Origin: Duganella sp. Leaf126
GTDB taxonomy: Bacteria; Pseudomonadota; Gammaproteobacteria; Burkholderiales; Burkholderiaceae_D
Length of the DNA stretch: 64,000 nucleotides
Assembly (NCBI RefSeq): GCF_001423125.1
Contig: NZ_LMNW01000012.1
Span: 434,656 to 498,655, forward strand
Reading direction: 5' to 3'
Shown here: positions 55,761 through 64,000 of the stretch, in pieces
Position numbering within the stretch: the first letter of the stretch is position 1
Layout of the letters: each line of letters starts with the position of its first letter
Position numbers and translations under genes: made by a program
The notes under the pieces: model-generated
Told to the model about the DNA's origin: nothing
What the model saw: only the letters and a program-made list of their open reading frames with translations
Database searches by the model: none

Positions 55761-55799
55761 TGTCCGCCACGGAGACACGATGTGTCACGAAAACGGACA
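55761..55799 (+). promoter_or_regulatory. Pair of TGTC-N9-GACA dyads, candidate enhancer for the sigma-54 activator
   Basis: TGTC at 55761-55764 with GACA at 55774-55777, and TGTC at 55783-55786 with GACA at 55796-55799. The two 17-bp dyads are centred 22 bp apart, two helical turns, so they face the same side. They are also part of a perfect 10-bp dyad CGCCTGTCCG/CGGACAGGCG (55757-55766 with 55794-55803). They lie 50-90 bp upstream of a sigma-54 promoter, the normal enhancer arrangement. Confidence 0.65.
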
Positions 55800-55850
55800 G
55801 GCGGGGCGCCGAAACCGGGGTAGCAGCCCCGCGCAGCAGCAAAAAAGTCC

Positions 55851-55866
55851 TGGCACGCTATCTGCA
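55851..55866 (+). promoter_or_regulatory. Sigma-54 promoter of the proline-rich protein gene
   Basis: TGGCACGCTATCTGCA: the -24 GG and -12 GC are separated by exactly 10 bp, and TGGCACG is a full match to the -24 half. The -12 half reads CTGCA instead of TTGCA. It lies 41 bp before the start codon at 55908. Confidence 0.75.
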
Positions 55867-55907
55867 TAGAGATAGCTACCCACCTTTCACAACACAAGGA
55901 GATCAAC

Positions 55908-56507
55908 ATGAAGTTCCGTCATCTGACACCTGCCATGCTGGCCATCTCGCTGTCTGCCGCCAGCGCCGCGGCGTTTGCCGCACCGCAGCCACCGGCAGCG
56001 CCGCTGCTGGCCCAGGCCGACGTGCCGCCACCGCCACCACCACCGGGCGCTGCCGGTCCACGCCGTGCCGCACCACCGGCATCCGGCCAGCACGTGCGTC
56101 CGCCAGCCCCACCGCGTGACGGGACAGCGCCGCCACCGCCTCCACCAGCGGGCGCCGGTATGGCGCCACCGCCACCCGCTCCAGGCGCAGGCATGGCACC
56201 ACCGCCACCTGGTGCGGGCACGCCACCGCCGCCACCAGGCGCCGGCATGGCGCCTCCGCCACCGGGCGCGGGCACGCCACCGCCGCCACCAGGCGCCGGC
56301 ATGGCGCCACCGCCACCGGGTGCGGGCACACCACCGCCGCCACCAGGCGCCGGCATGGCACCACCGCCACCGGGCGCGGGTATGGCGCCTCCGCCGCCTG
56401 GCGCAGGCATGCCACCGCCAGCCGGCGCCGGTACGCCGCCGCCACCGCCACCGGGCGGCGCCGATGCGCCACCGCCACCACCGCCGCCAGCAGGCGGTCA
56501 GATCTGA
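55908..56507 (+). CDS. Secreted proline-rich repeat protein
   Basis: A 199-residue exported protein. A signal peptide ends at AFAAP (about residue 25). The mature part is almost only Pro, Gly, Ala, Met and Thr, built of tandem GAGMAPPPP and GAGTPPPPP units, probably an extended polyproline rod in the periplasm or at the surface. It has a clear AAGGAG before the ATG, a sigma-54 promoter and an upstream enhancer pair, so it is the best candidate target of the adjacent two-component system. It is followed 15 bp later by the next secreted protein gene. Function is unknown. Confidence 0.8.
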   Translation: MKFRHLTPAMLAISLSAASAAAFAAPQPPAAPLLAQADVPPPPPPPGAAGPRRAAPPASGQHVRPPAPPRDGTAPPPPPPAGAGMAPPPPAPGAGMAPPPPGAGTPPPPPGAGMAPPPPGAGTPPPPPGAGMAPPPPGAGTPPPPPGAGMAPPPPGAGMAPPPPGAGMPPPAGAGTPPPPPPGGADAPPPPPPPAGGQI

Positions 56508-56522
56508 CCGAGGCGGGCGTGC

Positions 56523-57218
56523 ATGATGTGGATCCGTGACCGCCTGCCAGCAGCGCTGCTGGCGGCGCTGCTGGGCGGCGTGGCGCAGGTGGCCGGCGCC
56601 GCGCCGCCAGCGCCGCTTCTGTCCGACGCTCCCGGAGCTGCCGGGCCGGCCGGTCCCGGCGGCCCGGGCAGCAGGTCGGCGCTGACCGTCATCGAAGGCA
56701 AGGTGCAGCGCATCCTGATCACGCCCTACGGCGAACCGAATGGCGTGCGGCTCGACACGGGGACGGTGGTGCTGTTGCCGCCCCATCTGGCAGCGCGCCT
56801 TGCGCGCACCGTGGTCGTGGACGACCGCGTGCGCGCGCTCGGCCAGCCGGCCATCGGCCACGTGCTGCGCGCGCAGGCCCTGATCAACCTGGTGTCCGGC
56901 AACGCTGTCGACCAGCCGGGCAATGACGCGCCCGCGCCACCGGCGCCACCGCCGGCGCGGGCGCCGCTCCAGCAGTTCACCGTACGGGGCGTGATCGATG
57001 CCGTCCTCTACGGCCCACGCAACGACGCCAACGGCGTGATCCTCACCGATGGCGCCATCGTGTATTTCCGGCCCGACCTGGTCGACGCCCAACTGGCGCC
57101 CGGCCAGCCGTTTGCCGCCACCGGCATCGGCACGCGCGCGGCGTCCGGACTGGCCATCGAAGCGATTTCCGTCTTGTCCCAACCCACCCCGACACCGACT
57201 ACCACTTCCCAACCCTGA
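56523..57218 (+). CDS. Exported protein with two OB-like repeats, function unknown
   Basis: A 231-residue protein with a signal peptide (about 1-27) and a Gly/Pro linker. It then has two related domains of about 60 residues: VIEGKVQRILITPYGEPNGV followed by DTGTVVLLPPHLAARL, and VRGVIDAVLYGPRNDANGV followed by TDGAIVYFRPDLVDAQL. The internal repeat suggests a duplicated small beta-barrel. Pro-rich segments separate and end the domains, echoing the upstream protein. Probably co-transcribed with the proline-rich gene under sigma-54 control. Confidence 0.7.
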   Translation: MMWIRDRLPAALLAALLGGVAQVAGAAPPAPLLSDAPGAAGPAGPGGPGSRSALTVIEGKVQRILITPYGEPNGVRLDTGTVVLLPPHLAARLARTVVVDDRVRALGQPAIGHVLRAQALINLVSGNAVDQPGNDAPAPPAPPPARAPLQQFTVRGVIDAVLYGPRNDANGVILTDGAIVYFRPDLVDAQLAPGQPFAATGIGTRAASGLAIEAISVLSQPTPTPTTTSQP

Positions 57219-57229
57219 CCGAGCTGCCC

Positions 57230-58480
57230 ATGTCGAGTAACGCAATTTTATGGACCATCACCGCCATCACCATGCTGGGTATCGTCGTGCGCCCCTGGCG
57301 CTTGCCGGAGGCTGTCTGGGCGGGGCTGGCCGTCGCCGCCTTGCTCGGATTCGCACTGATCGACACCGCCCAGACCCTGGCCGGCGTGGCGCGCGGCGCC
57401 GATGTGTACCTGTTTTTGGCGGGCATGATGCTGCTGGCGGAACTGGGACGCCGCCATGGCGTGTTCGACTGGCTGGCCGCCCACGCGGCGCGCGCCGCCG
57501 GCGGTTCCGGCCATCGCCTGTTCCTGCTGGTGTATCTGGCCGGCACCGTGGTGACGGTGCTGCTGTCGAATGACGCCACCGCCGTGGTGCTGACACCGGC
57601 CGTGTACGCGGTGGCGCGCGCGGTCGATGCCGAGCCGGTGCCCTACCTGTTGCTCTGCGCTTTCGTGGCCAATGCCGCCAGCTTCGTGCTGCCGGTGTCC
57701 AATCCCGCCAACCTGGTGATGTTCGGCGCCCACATGCCGGGCCTGGCCGACTGGCTGGCGCTGTTCCTGCTGCCGTCGGTCGCAGCCATCGTGGTGACCT
57801 ACGCCATCCTGTACTACCGGCTGCGCGCCGATCTGCCGGCAACGATCCGCAGCACGGTCGACGTGCCGCTGCTGGCGGCGGGCGGGCGCGTGACGCTGGC
57901 CGCGCTGGCCGGCACGGCGCTGCTGCTGGGCCTGGCTTCGGCGCTGCGCTGGCCGCTCGGCCCGGTCACGCTTGCAGCCGGTGTCGGCGCCTTGCTGCTG
58001 GCCAGCGTGTCCGGGCGGCAGTCGCCGCTGGGCCCTGTACGGGCGCTGTCGTGGGACGTATTGCTGATGGTGGCCGGTCTGTTCGTGCTGATCGAAGCGT
58101 TGCAGGCGCACGGCGTGGTGGCAGCGCTCGGCGCCCAGCTGCAGCGCCTGCAGGCGGCGCAGCCGAGGCTGGCCGACGGCATCGCCGGCGTCGTGCTGGC
58201 GTTTTCCTGCAACCTGTTCAACAACCTGCCGGCCGGCTTGCTGGGCGCGGCCACGCTCGACCACGTGGCGGCCGATCCGTCGCTGCGCGCCGCCGCCCTG
58301 ATCGGCATCGACCTCGGTCCCAACCTGTCCGTCAGCGGCTCGCTGGCGACCATCCTGTGGCTGACCGCCTTGCGCCGCGAAGGTCTCGCATTCAGCGGTG
58401 CGCGCTTCCTCAAGCTCGGGGTGCTGGTCATGCCGGCCAGCCTGCTGGCCGCGCTGCTGCTGTTGCAGGTGATGGCATGA
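57230..58480 (+). CDS. ArsB-like inner-membrane permease
   Basis: A 416-residue permease with about 11 hydrophobic segments. LLSNDATAVVLTPAVYAVAR and ASFVLPVSNPANLVMFGAH match the two hairpin signatures of ArsB arsenite transporters (ion transporter superfamily, near SLC13/NhaD), and the length fits (ArsB about 429). No arsR, arsC or arsA is adjacent, so the substrate remains tentative. It starts 11 bp after the OB-repeat gene, and its TGA overlaps the ATG of the MFS gene. Confidence 0.85.
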   Translation: MSSNAILWTITAITMLGIVVRPWRLPEAVWAGLAVAALLGFALIDTAQTLAGVARGADVYLFLAGMMLLAELGRRHGVFDWLAAHAARAAGGSGHRLFLLVYLAGTVVTVLLSNDATAVVLTPAVYAVARAVDAEPVPYLLLCAFVANAASFVLPVSNPANLVMFGAHMPGLADWLALFLLPSVAAIVVTYAILYYRLRADLPATIRSTVDVPLLAAGGRVTLAALAGTALLLGLASALRWPLGPVTLAAGVGALLLASVSGRQSPLGPVRALSWDVLLMVAGLFVLIEALQAHGVVAALGAQLQRLQAAQPRLADGIAGVVLAFSCNLFNNLPAGLLGAATLDHVAADPSLRAAALIGIDLGPNLSVSGSLATILWLTALRREGLAFSGARFLKLGVLVMPASLLAALLLLQVMA

Positions 58481-59733
58481 GCGCGGTGCAGGCCGGTCGC
58501 GCCGGCAGCCAGCAGCCGTCCGGCAGCACCCATGCCGGTCCTGCCGCCGCCACCCTGTGGGCGCTGGCGCTGCTCAATTTCTTCCTGGCCGACGCGCGCG
58601 ACGGCCTGGGACCGTTCCTCGACGCCTACCTGACCACCAAGGGCTGGCAGCCGATCGACCTCGGCATGCTGGCCACGATCGGCGGCGCCATCGGCCTAGC
58701 GGCCGGCGTGCCGGCCGGCGCCTTTGCCGACCGCACCCGCAGCAAGCGCATGATGATCGTGCTGCCGGTGGCGCTGATTACTGCCATGAGCTTCATGTGC
58801 ATCGCCTGGCCGCAGAAGGGCGTGGTGTTCGTGACGCAGGCGCTGGCCGCGCTGGCCGGCGTGCTGATCGCCCCGGCGCTGACCGGGATCACGCTGGGAC
58901 TGGTGGGGCCGAAGCATTTCGGTCGTCAGCTGGGCAAGAACGAGTCCTGGAACCATGCCGGCAACGTGGTGCTGCTGGGCGGCACCTGGGCAGCCAGCGC
59001 CTGGTTCGGCCTGCCCGGGGTGGCGGGGCTGATGCTGATCACGACCATCGCCGCCATCGTCGCCACGCTGGCCATCGCGCCGGGCAGCATCGACCATGCG
59101 GCCGCGCGCGGGCTGGCCGCAGCGCCCGACGGCGCGGCGCAGGCCACGCCGTCATGGCGCGAGCTGGTGTCGAACCGGTCGCTGCTGCTGCTCAGCGTGG
59201 CCCTGTTGTTGTTCCACTTCGGCAACGCGCCGCTGGCGCGCCTGATCGCCCAGCAGTTCGCCAAGCAGATGCAGCGGCCGTTCGAGACCACCGCCGTCAT
59301 CACCATGGTGTCGCAACTGGCGGCGCTGGCGGCGGCGCTGATGGCGCAGCGCATCATCCGGCGCGACTGGGTGCGCGCGGCTGCCGTGCTGGCGGTCCTG
59401 AGCTTGCCGATACGGGGCGTGCTGGCCTGGAGTTTTTCCGACTTCGCCATGATCTACCCGGTCCAGCTGCTCGACGGCATCGGCGTCGGCCTGCTCGGCA
59501 TCCTGACGCCGTTCCTGGTCGAACGGATGACGCGCGGCAGCGGCCACTTCAACATGGCGCTGGCAACGGTGATGGTGGTGCAGGGCGTGGGGGCGGCGGC
59601 CAGCAACGTGGTGGCCGGCTTCCTGGTCGCGCATTACGGCTACGCGCTGACCTATCTGCTGCACGGCAGTTTTGCTCTGCTGTCGCTGGCGGCGCTGCTG
59701 CCGGCGCTGGCCGGCGCCAGCAAGCCGGGGTAG
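58477..59733 (+). CDS. MFS transporter
   Basis: A 418-residue major facilitator with about 12 hydrophobic segments. ALLNFFLADARDGLGPFLDA in helix 1, GAFADRTRSKRMMIV as the conserved loop 2-3 motif and GRQLGKNESWNHAGN after helix 4-5 are notable. Substrate is unknown. The 4-bp overlap with the ArsB-like gene suggests both serve the same substrate or stress. The C-terminus is followed by a 112-bp gap with a good promoter for waaF. Confidence 0.88.
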   Translation: MSAVQAGRAGSQQPSGSTHAGPAAATLWALALLNFFLADARDGLGPFLDAYLTTKGWQPIDLGMLATIGGAIGLAAGVPAGAFADRTRSKRMMIVLPVALITAMSFMCIAWPQKGVVFVTQALAALAGVLIAPALTGITLGLVGPKHFGRQLGKNESWNHAGNVVLLGGTWAASAWFGLPGVAGLMLITTIAAIVATLAIAPGSIDHAAARGLAAAPDGAAQATPSWRELVSNRSLLLLSVALLLFHFGNAPLARLIAQQFAKQMQRPFETTAVITMVSQLAALAAALMAQRIIRRDWVRAAAVLAVLSLPIRGVLAWSFSDFAMIYPVQLLDGIGVGLLGILTPFLVERMTRGSGHFNMALATVMVVQGVGAAASNVVAGFLVAHYGYALTYLLHGSFALLSLAALLPALAGASKPG

Positions 59734-59781
59734 GGCGCCGGCGGCAACCGGCCCGATGATGCCGGGCCATCTGCTGGCGCT

Positions 59782-59810
59782 CTGCCATCGCCTGGTCCTC
59801 CATATATAAT
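59782..59810 (+). promoter_or_regulatory. Sigma-70-like promoter upstream of waaF
   Basis: CTGCCA (59782-59787), 17-bp spacer, TATAAT (59805-59810): perfect -10 and 4/6 at -35. Located 36 bp before the waaF ATG. Confidence 0.6.
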
Positions 59811-59845
59811 TCCGGTTTGCCGGTCGCCCGGTCTCTCTGGAACTT

Positions 59846-60910
59846 ATGGAAAAATCAATCGAACCGCAGTCGTCCGGCAAGTTGCGCACGCTGGTCATCT
59901 CGCCCAACTGGATCGGCGACGCCGTGATGGCGCAGCCGCTGCTGCGGGCGCTGAAGACGGCCAACCCGCAGCGCCGCATCGACGTGCTAGCCCCGGCCTG
60001 GGTGGCGCCCGTGTGGCGCGCCGCCGCCGAAGTGAGCGAGGTGCTCGAAACGCCGTTCAAGCACGGCAAGCTGCAGTGGGCCGAACGCCGCGCCTACGCG
60101 CGCATGCTGCGCGAGCGCGGCTACGACGAAGCCTACATCCTGCCCAACACGCTGAAATTCGCGCTGATCCCGTGGATGGCGAAGATCCCGAAACGGGTCG
60201 GCTACAAGGGCGAGATGCGCTATGGCCTGATCAACGTGATGCACCACGACGACCCGCACGCCAAGCGGCCGATGCTGCCGTTCTATGCCGCCCTGGCCGG
60301 CCCGGTCAGCAGGACGGCGCCGCAGGACGTGCCGTTCCCGGTGCTGACCATCAGCGAGGCCGACAAGGCTGCCGCGCTGGCGCGGGTCGGCATTGCGCCC
60401 GGTACCACCCTGGTCGCATTTGCGCCGGGCGCCGAATTCGGCCCGGCCAAGCGCTGGCCCAGCAGCCACTTCGCCGGGCTGGCGCGCATGCTGCAGGCGG
60501 CGCGGCCCGATATCGCCATCGTGCTGATGGGTTCGGCCAAGGATGCCGAGGTCTGCGACGAGATCGCGGCGGCCGCGCCCGGCGTGCGCAGCCTGGCGGG
60601 TGCGACGTCGCTGGCGGACGCGCTGGCCATCCTCGGCAGCGCAGCGGCGCTGGTGACCAACGATTCGGGCCTGATGCATATCGCTGCCGCGCTCGGACGC
60701 CCGGTGGTGGCGCTGTACGGCCCGACCGACCCGCGCCATACGCCGCCGCTGTCGGACATCGCCAGGGTGCTGTGGCTGCACCTCGATTGCGCACCGTGCC
60801 AGCAGCGCGTGTGCCCGCTGGGCCACCAGGATTGCATGCACAAGCTGACGGTAGACATGGCATGGACGCCGCTGCACGCGGTGCTGCCCGCGCCGCCGGC
60901 GGCCCGATAA
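59846..60910 (+). CDS. waaF: Lipopolysaccharide heptosyltransferase II
   Basis: A 354-residue GT9 glycosyltransferase that adds the second heptose to the inner core of lipopolysaccharide at the cytoplasmic face of the inner membrane. LVISPNWIGDAVMAQPLLRA at the N-terminus, FAPGAEFGPAKRWP in the middle and TNDSGLMHIAAALGRPVVAL for donor binding are diagnostic. CAPCQQRVCPLGHQDCM near the end is the usual Cys-rich tail. hldD, which makes its donor sugar precursor, follows 21 bp later. Confidence 0.96.
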   Translation: MEKSIEPQSSGKLRTLVISPNWIGDAVMAQPLLRALKTANPQRRIDVLAPAWVAPVWRAAAEVSEVLETPFKHGKLQWAERRAYARMLRERGYDEAYILPNTLKFALIPWMAKIPKRVGYKGEMRYGLINVMHHDDPHAKRPMLPFYAALAGPVSRTAPQDVPFPVLTISEADKAAALARVGIAPGTTLVAFAPGAEFGPAKRWPSSHFAGLARMLQAARPDIAIVLMGSAKDAEVCDEIAAAAPGVRSLAGATSLADALAILGSAAALVTNDSGLMHIAAALGRPVVALYGPTDPRHTPPLSDIARVLWLHLDCAPCQQRVCPLGHQDCMHKLTVDMAWTPLHAVLPAPPAAR

Positions 60911-60931
60911 TTTTTCAGAACAGGACAGACT

Positions 60932-61930
60932 ATGATTTTGGTGACCGGCGGAGCAGGTTTTATTGGCAGTAACATCGTTCACGCGCTGAGCCGGCGCGGC
61001 GGCGAAGCGATCTTCGTGGTCGACAATTTGAAGCGCCCGGAAAAATTCCTCAACATGGTCGATGCCGATGTGGTCGATTACATGGGCAAGGAAGAGTTCA
61101 TCGAGCGCCTGGGCCGCGGCGAATTTGCCGGCAAGTTCTCGGCCGTGTTCCACGAAGGCGCGTGCTCGGACACCATGGAAATGGATGGCGAGTACATGAT
61201 GCGCAATAATTTCCGCTACAGCGTGGCCCTGTTCCAGTTCTGCCAGAAAGAAGAAATTCCGTTCATCTATGCGTCGTCGGCCGCCGTCTACGGCGCCGAG
61301 GAAGGCTTTATCGAGGACCGCGCGGGCGAGCGCCCGCTCAATGTGTACGGTTACTCGAAATTCCTGTTCGACCAGTACGTGCGCAACTTCTGGACCACCC
61401 ACGGCGACCGCGGACCGCAGGTGGTGGGACTGCGTTACTTCAACGTGTACGGGCCACGTGAATTCCATAAAGGTAATATGGCTTCGGTGCCGCTGCACCA
61501 GTACCGCCAGTTCCTGGCCGACGGGCAGGTGCGGCTGTTCGGCGACTACGACGGCTATGCCGCAGGGACCCAGACCCGCGACTTCGTGTACATCGACGAC
61601 GTCGTCAGCGTCAACCTGTTCTTCCTCGACCACCCGAACAAGAGCGGCATCTTCAACCTCGGCACCGGACGGGCGCAGCCGTTCAACGACATCGCCGTGG
61701 CTGTCGTGAACAACCTGACGCCGGCAGCGGGTGCGCTGACGCTGGACGAACTCGTCAAGAACAGGCTGCTCGAGTACGTGGCGTTCCCGGACAAGCTCAA
61801 GGGCAAGTACCAGAGCTACACCCAGGCCAACATCGCCAAGCTGCGCGCGATCGGTTACGACCGGCCGTTTCACGATGTCAATGCCGGGGTCACCGCGTAC
61901 ATCGCCTGGCTCAAGGCGAACCCGGCCTGA
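60932..61930 (+). CDS. hldD: ADP-L-glycero-D-manno-heptose 6-epimerase
   Basis: A 332-residue extended SDR that epimerises ADP-heptose for lipopolysaccharide core synthesis. [16 protein letters not shown] binds the [20 protein letters not shown] and [18 protein letters not shown] are typical of HldD/RfaD, ASSAAVYG and YGYSKFLFD contain the catalytic Tyr-x-x-x-Lys. Co-transcribed with waaF. The start follows an AACAGGA ribosome site. The following 161 bp hold no gene. Confidence 0.97.
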   Translation: MILVTGGAGFIGSNIVHALSRRGGEAIFVVDNLKRPEKFLNMVDADVVDYMGKEEFIERLGRGEFAGKFSAVFHEGACSDTMEMDGEYMMRNNFRYSVALFQFCQKEEIPFIYASSAAVYGAEEGFIEDRAGERPLNVYGYSKFLFDQYVRNFWTTHGDRGPQVVGLRYFNVYGPREFHKGNMASVPLHQYRQFLADGQVRLFGDYDGYAAGTQTRDFVYIDDVVSVNLFFLDHPNKSGIFNLGTGRAQPFNDIAVAVVNNLTPAAGALTLDELVKNRLLEYVAFPDKLKGKYQSYTQANIAKLRAIGYDRPFHDVNAGVTAYIAWLKANPA

Positions 61931-62091
61931 CACGGCTAGACGCTTTGGCAAGCTTGGTTCAGCGGCACGTAAATAACTGCATGGACGGGCCCATCTGTTG
62001 CTGAGCGGTCACTCTGCTGCGAGGTGCCGGCGGTATAATGTCGTACCGCGGAGGCAGGCTGTCCACGGCCCACCCTTCGCTCCGAAAGCCG

Positions 62092-64000
62092 ATGACCATC
62101 TCTGATTTTTCCATCCGTACTGTCGACGTGCCGGTCACGCTCGAAAACTGCGCCGACGAACCGATCCACATTCCCGGCAGCATACAGCCGCATGGCGCGT
62201 TGCTGGTGTTTAACAACGCGGCCCAGCTGGTATCGTGGAGCGCCAATGCCGCCGCCATCCTGCGCTGGCAGGCGCCGCCGGTGCTGCTGGCCTCGTCCGA
62301 CGAGCTCGGCCTCGACGCCGACGTGGTGGAAAAAATACAGGAGTGCCTGGACGACCTCGACGGCGGTGAAGCGCCGGCGTCGATGCTGGAAACCATGGTC
62401 GGCGGCCAGGAGTTCGATTGCATCGTGCACGGCCACGAGGGCCTGATCATCGTCGAATACGAATGCCGCGAGCGCGAAGCGGCCAGCGTGGCCACGTTTG
62501 CGCTCAAGGCCCATACCGCCATCGAGCGCCTGAAACGGCAAAAGTCGGTGGCCGCGCTGCTGCAGTCGGCCGTCGACCAGATCCGCCAGATTACCGGTTT
62601 CGACCGCGTGATGGCGTACCGCTTCCGCCAGGACGACAGCGGCGAAGTGGTGGCCGAAGCGCGCATCGACACCCTCGATCCCTACCTGGGCCGCCGCTAC
62701 CCGGCCAGCGACATTCCCGCCCAGGCCCGTCGCCTGTACATCATCAATACGCTGCGCATGATCGGCGACATGGGCTACACGCCGGTGCCGATGACCGGCC
62801 GCGCCGGCGCGGCGCCGCTCGACATGAGCTATTGCGTGCTGCGCAGCGTCTCGCCGATCCACGTCGAATACCTGCGCAACATGGGCGTGCAGGCGTCGAT
62901 GAGCATTTCCATCGTCATCAACAACAAGCTGTGGGGCATGATCGCCTGCCACCACATGGCGCCGCGCCGCGTGCCGTACGCGATCCGCATGGCGGCCGAC
63001 GTGATGGCGCAGGTGCTGGCGGCGTCGGTGCAGTCGCTGGAAGCGCGCGAGCGCGCCGCCACCACCGAGCGGGCGGCCGAGGTGCGCACGCGCGTGATGC
63101 AATCGCTGCTGCATTCCGACGACGTGGCTGCCGCGCTCACGGCCTGCGCTGCCGAAATCGCCGCGTCGCTGGGCGCCGGGGCGCTGGTCATCATGTACGG
63201 CGGGCGGGTAGCCACGCATGGCCCGGTGCCGGCCGACGTGGCGGCAGCGGCAGTCGAATCGATGCAGGCGGCCGACACCGACGTGGTCGAACGCGCCGCG
63301 CGCCGCGACTGGCCGCCTGCGCAGCAGCAGGCCTGCGGCAAATGGGTGGGCTTGCTGGGCCTGCGCTATGACGCCGCCGCCAACGGCTGGCTGCTGGCGC
63401 TGCGCGAAGAACAGGTGGAGCTGGTGCGCTGGGGCGGCAAGCCGGACAAGGTGATCGCCCATGGCCCGCTGGGGCCGCGCCTGACGCCGCGCGGCTCGTT
63501 TGCCGAATGGCGCGAAACCGTCGTGGACCAGGCCGAACCGTGGGAGCCGACCCGGCTGGCCATCGCGCGCCAGCTGCTGGTCGAAATGCACCGCGCCTCG
63601 ATCACGCGTCACGAACAGAACGACCGCGCCCGCGCCCAGCTGTTCGCCATCCTCGGCCACGACTTGCGCAACCCGCTGCAGTCGATCAGCATGGCTGCCA
63701 CGGTGCTCGAGCTCGGCGGGTCGCAGGAAACCGCGGGACGCCGCATCAAGGCGTCGAGCGGACGCATGGAGCGGCTGATCTCGCAGGTGCTCGACATGAG
63801 CATGATCAACGGCGGCATGCGCCTGCGCGGACCGGTGGCGGCGGTCGACCTGGCCCCCATCCTGACCGACCTGGCCGACGAATTCCGTACCGCCAAGCCG
63901 AATATCGTGCTCAACCTCGACAGTCCGGCGCAGGTGCTGGCACCGGTCGATGCCGACCGCCTGGCCCAGGTGGTGAGCAACCTGATCAGCAACGCCTACC
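62092..64000 (+). CDS. Bacteriophytochrome sensor histidine kinase (runs off right edge)
   Basis: The first 636 residues of a red/far-red light sensor kinase. PAS: LENCADEPIHIPGSIQPHG with the biliverdin-attaching Cys (C20). GAF: GFDRVMAYRF and the PASDIPAQARRLY motif (DIP), with MSYCVLRSVSPIHVEYLRNM. PHY follows (about 330-510). HisKA: FAILGHDLRNPLQSISM has the phospho-accepting His; the ATPase domain begins (QVVSNLISNAY) and is cut by the window. No heme oxygenase (bphO) gene for the chromophore lies immediately upstream; it may be downstream or elsewhere. Confidence 0.95.
   Translation, partial: MTISDFSIRTVDVPVTLENCADEPIHIPGSIQPHGALLVFNNAAQLVSWSANAAAILRWQAPPVLLASSDELGLDADVVEKIQECLDDLDGGEAPASMLETMVGGQEFDCIVHGHEGLIIVEYECREREAASVATFALKAHTAIERLKRQKSVAALLQSAVDQIRQITGFDRVMAYRFRQDDSGEVVAEARIDTLDPYLGRRYPASDIPAQARRLYIINTLRMIGDMGYTPVPMTGRAGAAPLDMSYCVLRSVSPIHVEYLRNMGVQASMSISIVINNKLWGMIACHHMAPRRVPYAIRMAADVMAQVLAASVQSLEARERAATTERAAEVRTRVMQSLLHSDDVAAALTACAAEIAASLGAGALVIMYGGRVATHGPVPADVAAAAVESMQAADTDVVERAARRDWPPAQQQACGKWVGLLGLRYDAAANGWLLALREEQVELVRWGGKPDKVIAHGPLGPRLTPRGSFAEWRETVVDQAEPWEPTRLAIARQLLVEMHRASITRHEQNDRARAQLFAILGHDLRNPLQSISMAATVLELGGSQETAGRRIKASSGRMERLISQVLDMSMINGGMRLRGPVAAVDLAPILTDLADEFRTAKPNIVLNLDSPAQVLAPVDADRLAQVVSNLISNAY

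Overview
The window is GC-rich (roughly two thirds G+C) chromosomal DNA from a Gram-negative betaproteobacterium. An Oxalobacteraceae member of the Massilia/Duganella/Janthinobacterium kind is the best fit. Supporting signs are the beta-type H-NS protein ending in the T-W-x-G-x-G-R-x-P-x-W block, the trpS, psd, waaF and hldD genes, a TonB receptor, a CheW protein and a bacteriophytochrome. This placement is inference from gene content; no rRNA gene is present. I see no insertion sequence, integrase or CRISPR array.

0-14.3 kb is mostly housekeeping and envelope genes. It holds an acetoacetate-decarboxylase-like/FAD oxidoreductase fusion, psd, a TonB receptor, an H-NS protein, a Lon-substrate-binding-domain protein, the trpS-DUF1294-EamA operon, an HD hydrolase and CheW. 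A tandem 121-bp palindromic element follows, then an RNase H-like gene coupled to a WxxGxW/Asp-repeat secreted protein. 14.6-23.5 kb is a phospho-signalling island. It has an SPFH-like protein capped by zinc ribbons, a Ser/Thr kinase fused to a formylglycine-generating-enzyme-like domain, a PhnA-like zinc ribbon protein and a pirin, and on the opposite strand an FHA protein and a PP2C phosphatase. 23.6-35.7 kb holds a glycine-zipper protein, a GNAT, an M28 peptidase, an MBL hydrolase, a copper set (Cu-binding-like protein, TolC-family lipoprotein, multicopper oxidase), a divergent S24 repressor/holin-like pair with operator-like half-sites, tRNA-Leu(UAA), a GGDEF protein and an SDR.

35.8-52.3 kb is a trans-acyltransferase polyketide-type gene cluster. 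It begins with a recognisable sigma-70 promoter and a leader of about 315 nt containing hairpins and five 14-bp direct repeats. It encodes a trans enoyl reductase, a beta-branching cassette (HMG synthase, ECH1, donor ACP and a ketosynthase with Ser in place of the catalytic Cys), two trans-acyltransferase-like proteins, a SRPBCC-like protein, an alpha/beta hydrolase, an EmrAB-like exporter, a LuxR-type regulator with a degenerate receiver, a NusG paralogue, a CPA2-type antiporter and a phosphopantetheinyl transferase. The modular megasynthase these enzymes should serve is absent. Only a ketosynthase that breaks off 28 residues after its second catalytic His remains. That, with the regulatory leader/NusG pairing, is the most notable observation.

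52.4-57.2 kb is a two-component system (membrane histidine kinase plus sigma-54 activator). Directly downstream of the regulator lie two TGTC-N9-GACA dyads, a sigma-54 promoter and a gene for a secreted proline-rich repeat protein, so regulator and target appear to sit side by side. Three loci between 51.4 and 56.5 kb (PPTase, activator linker, proline-rich protein) carry in-frame tandem repeat expansions. The window ends with an ArsB-like permease, an MFS transporter, waaF, hldD and a bacteriophytochrome kinase that runs off the right edge.
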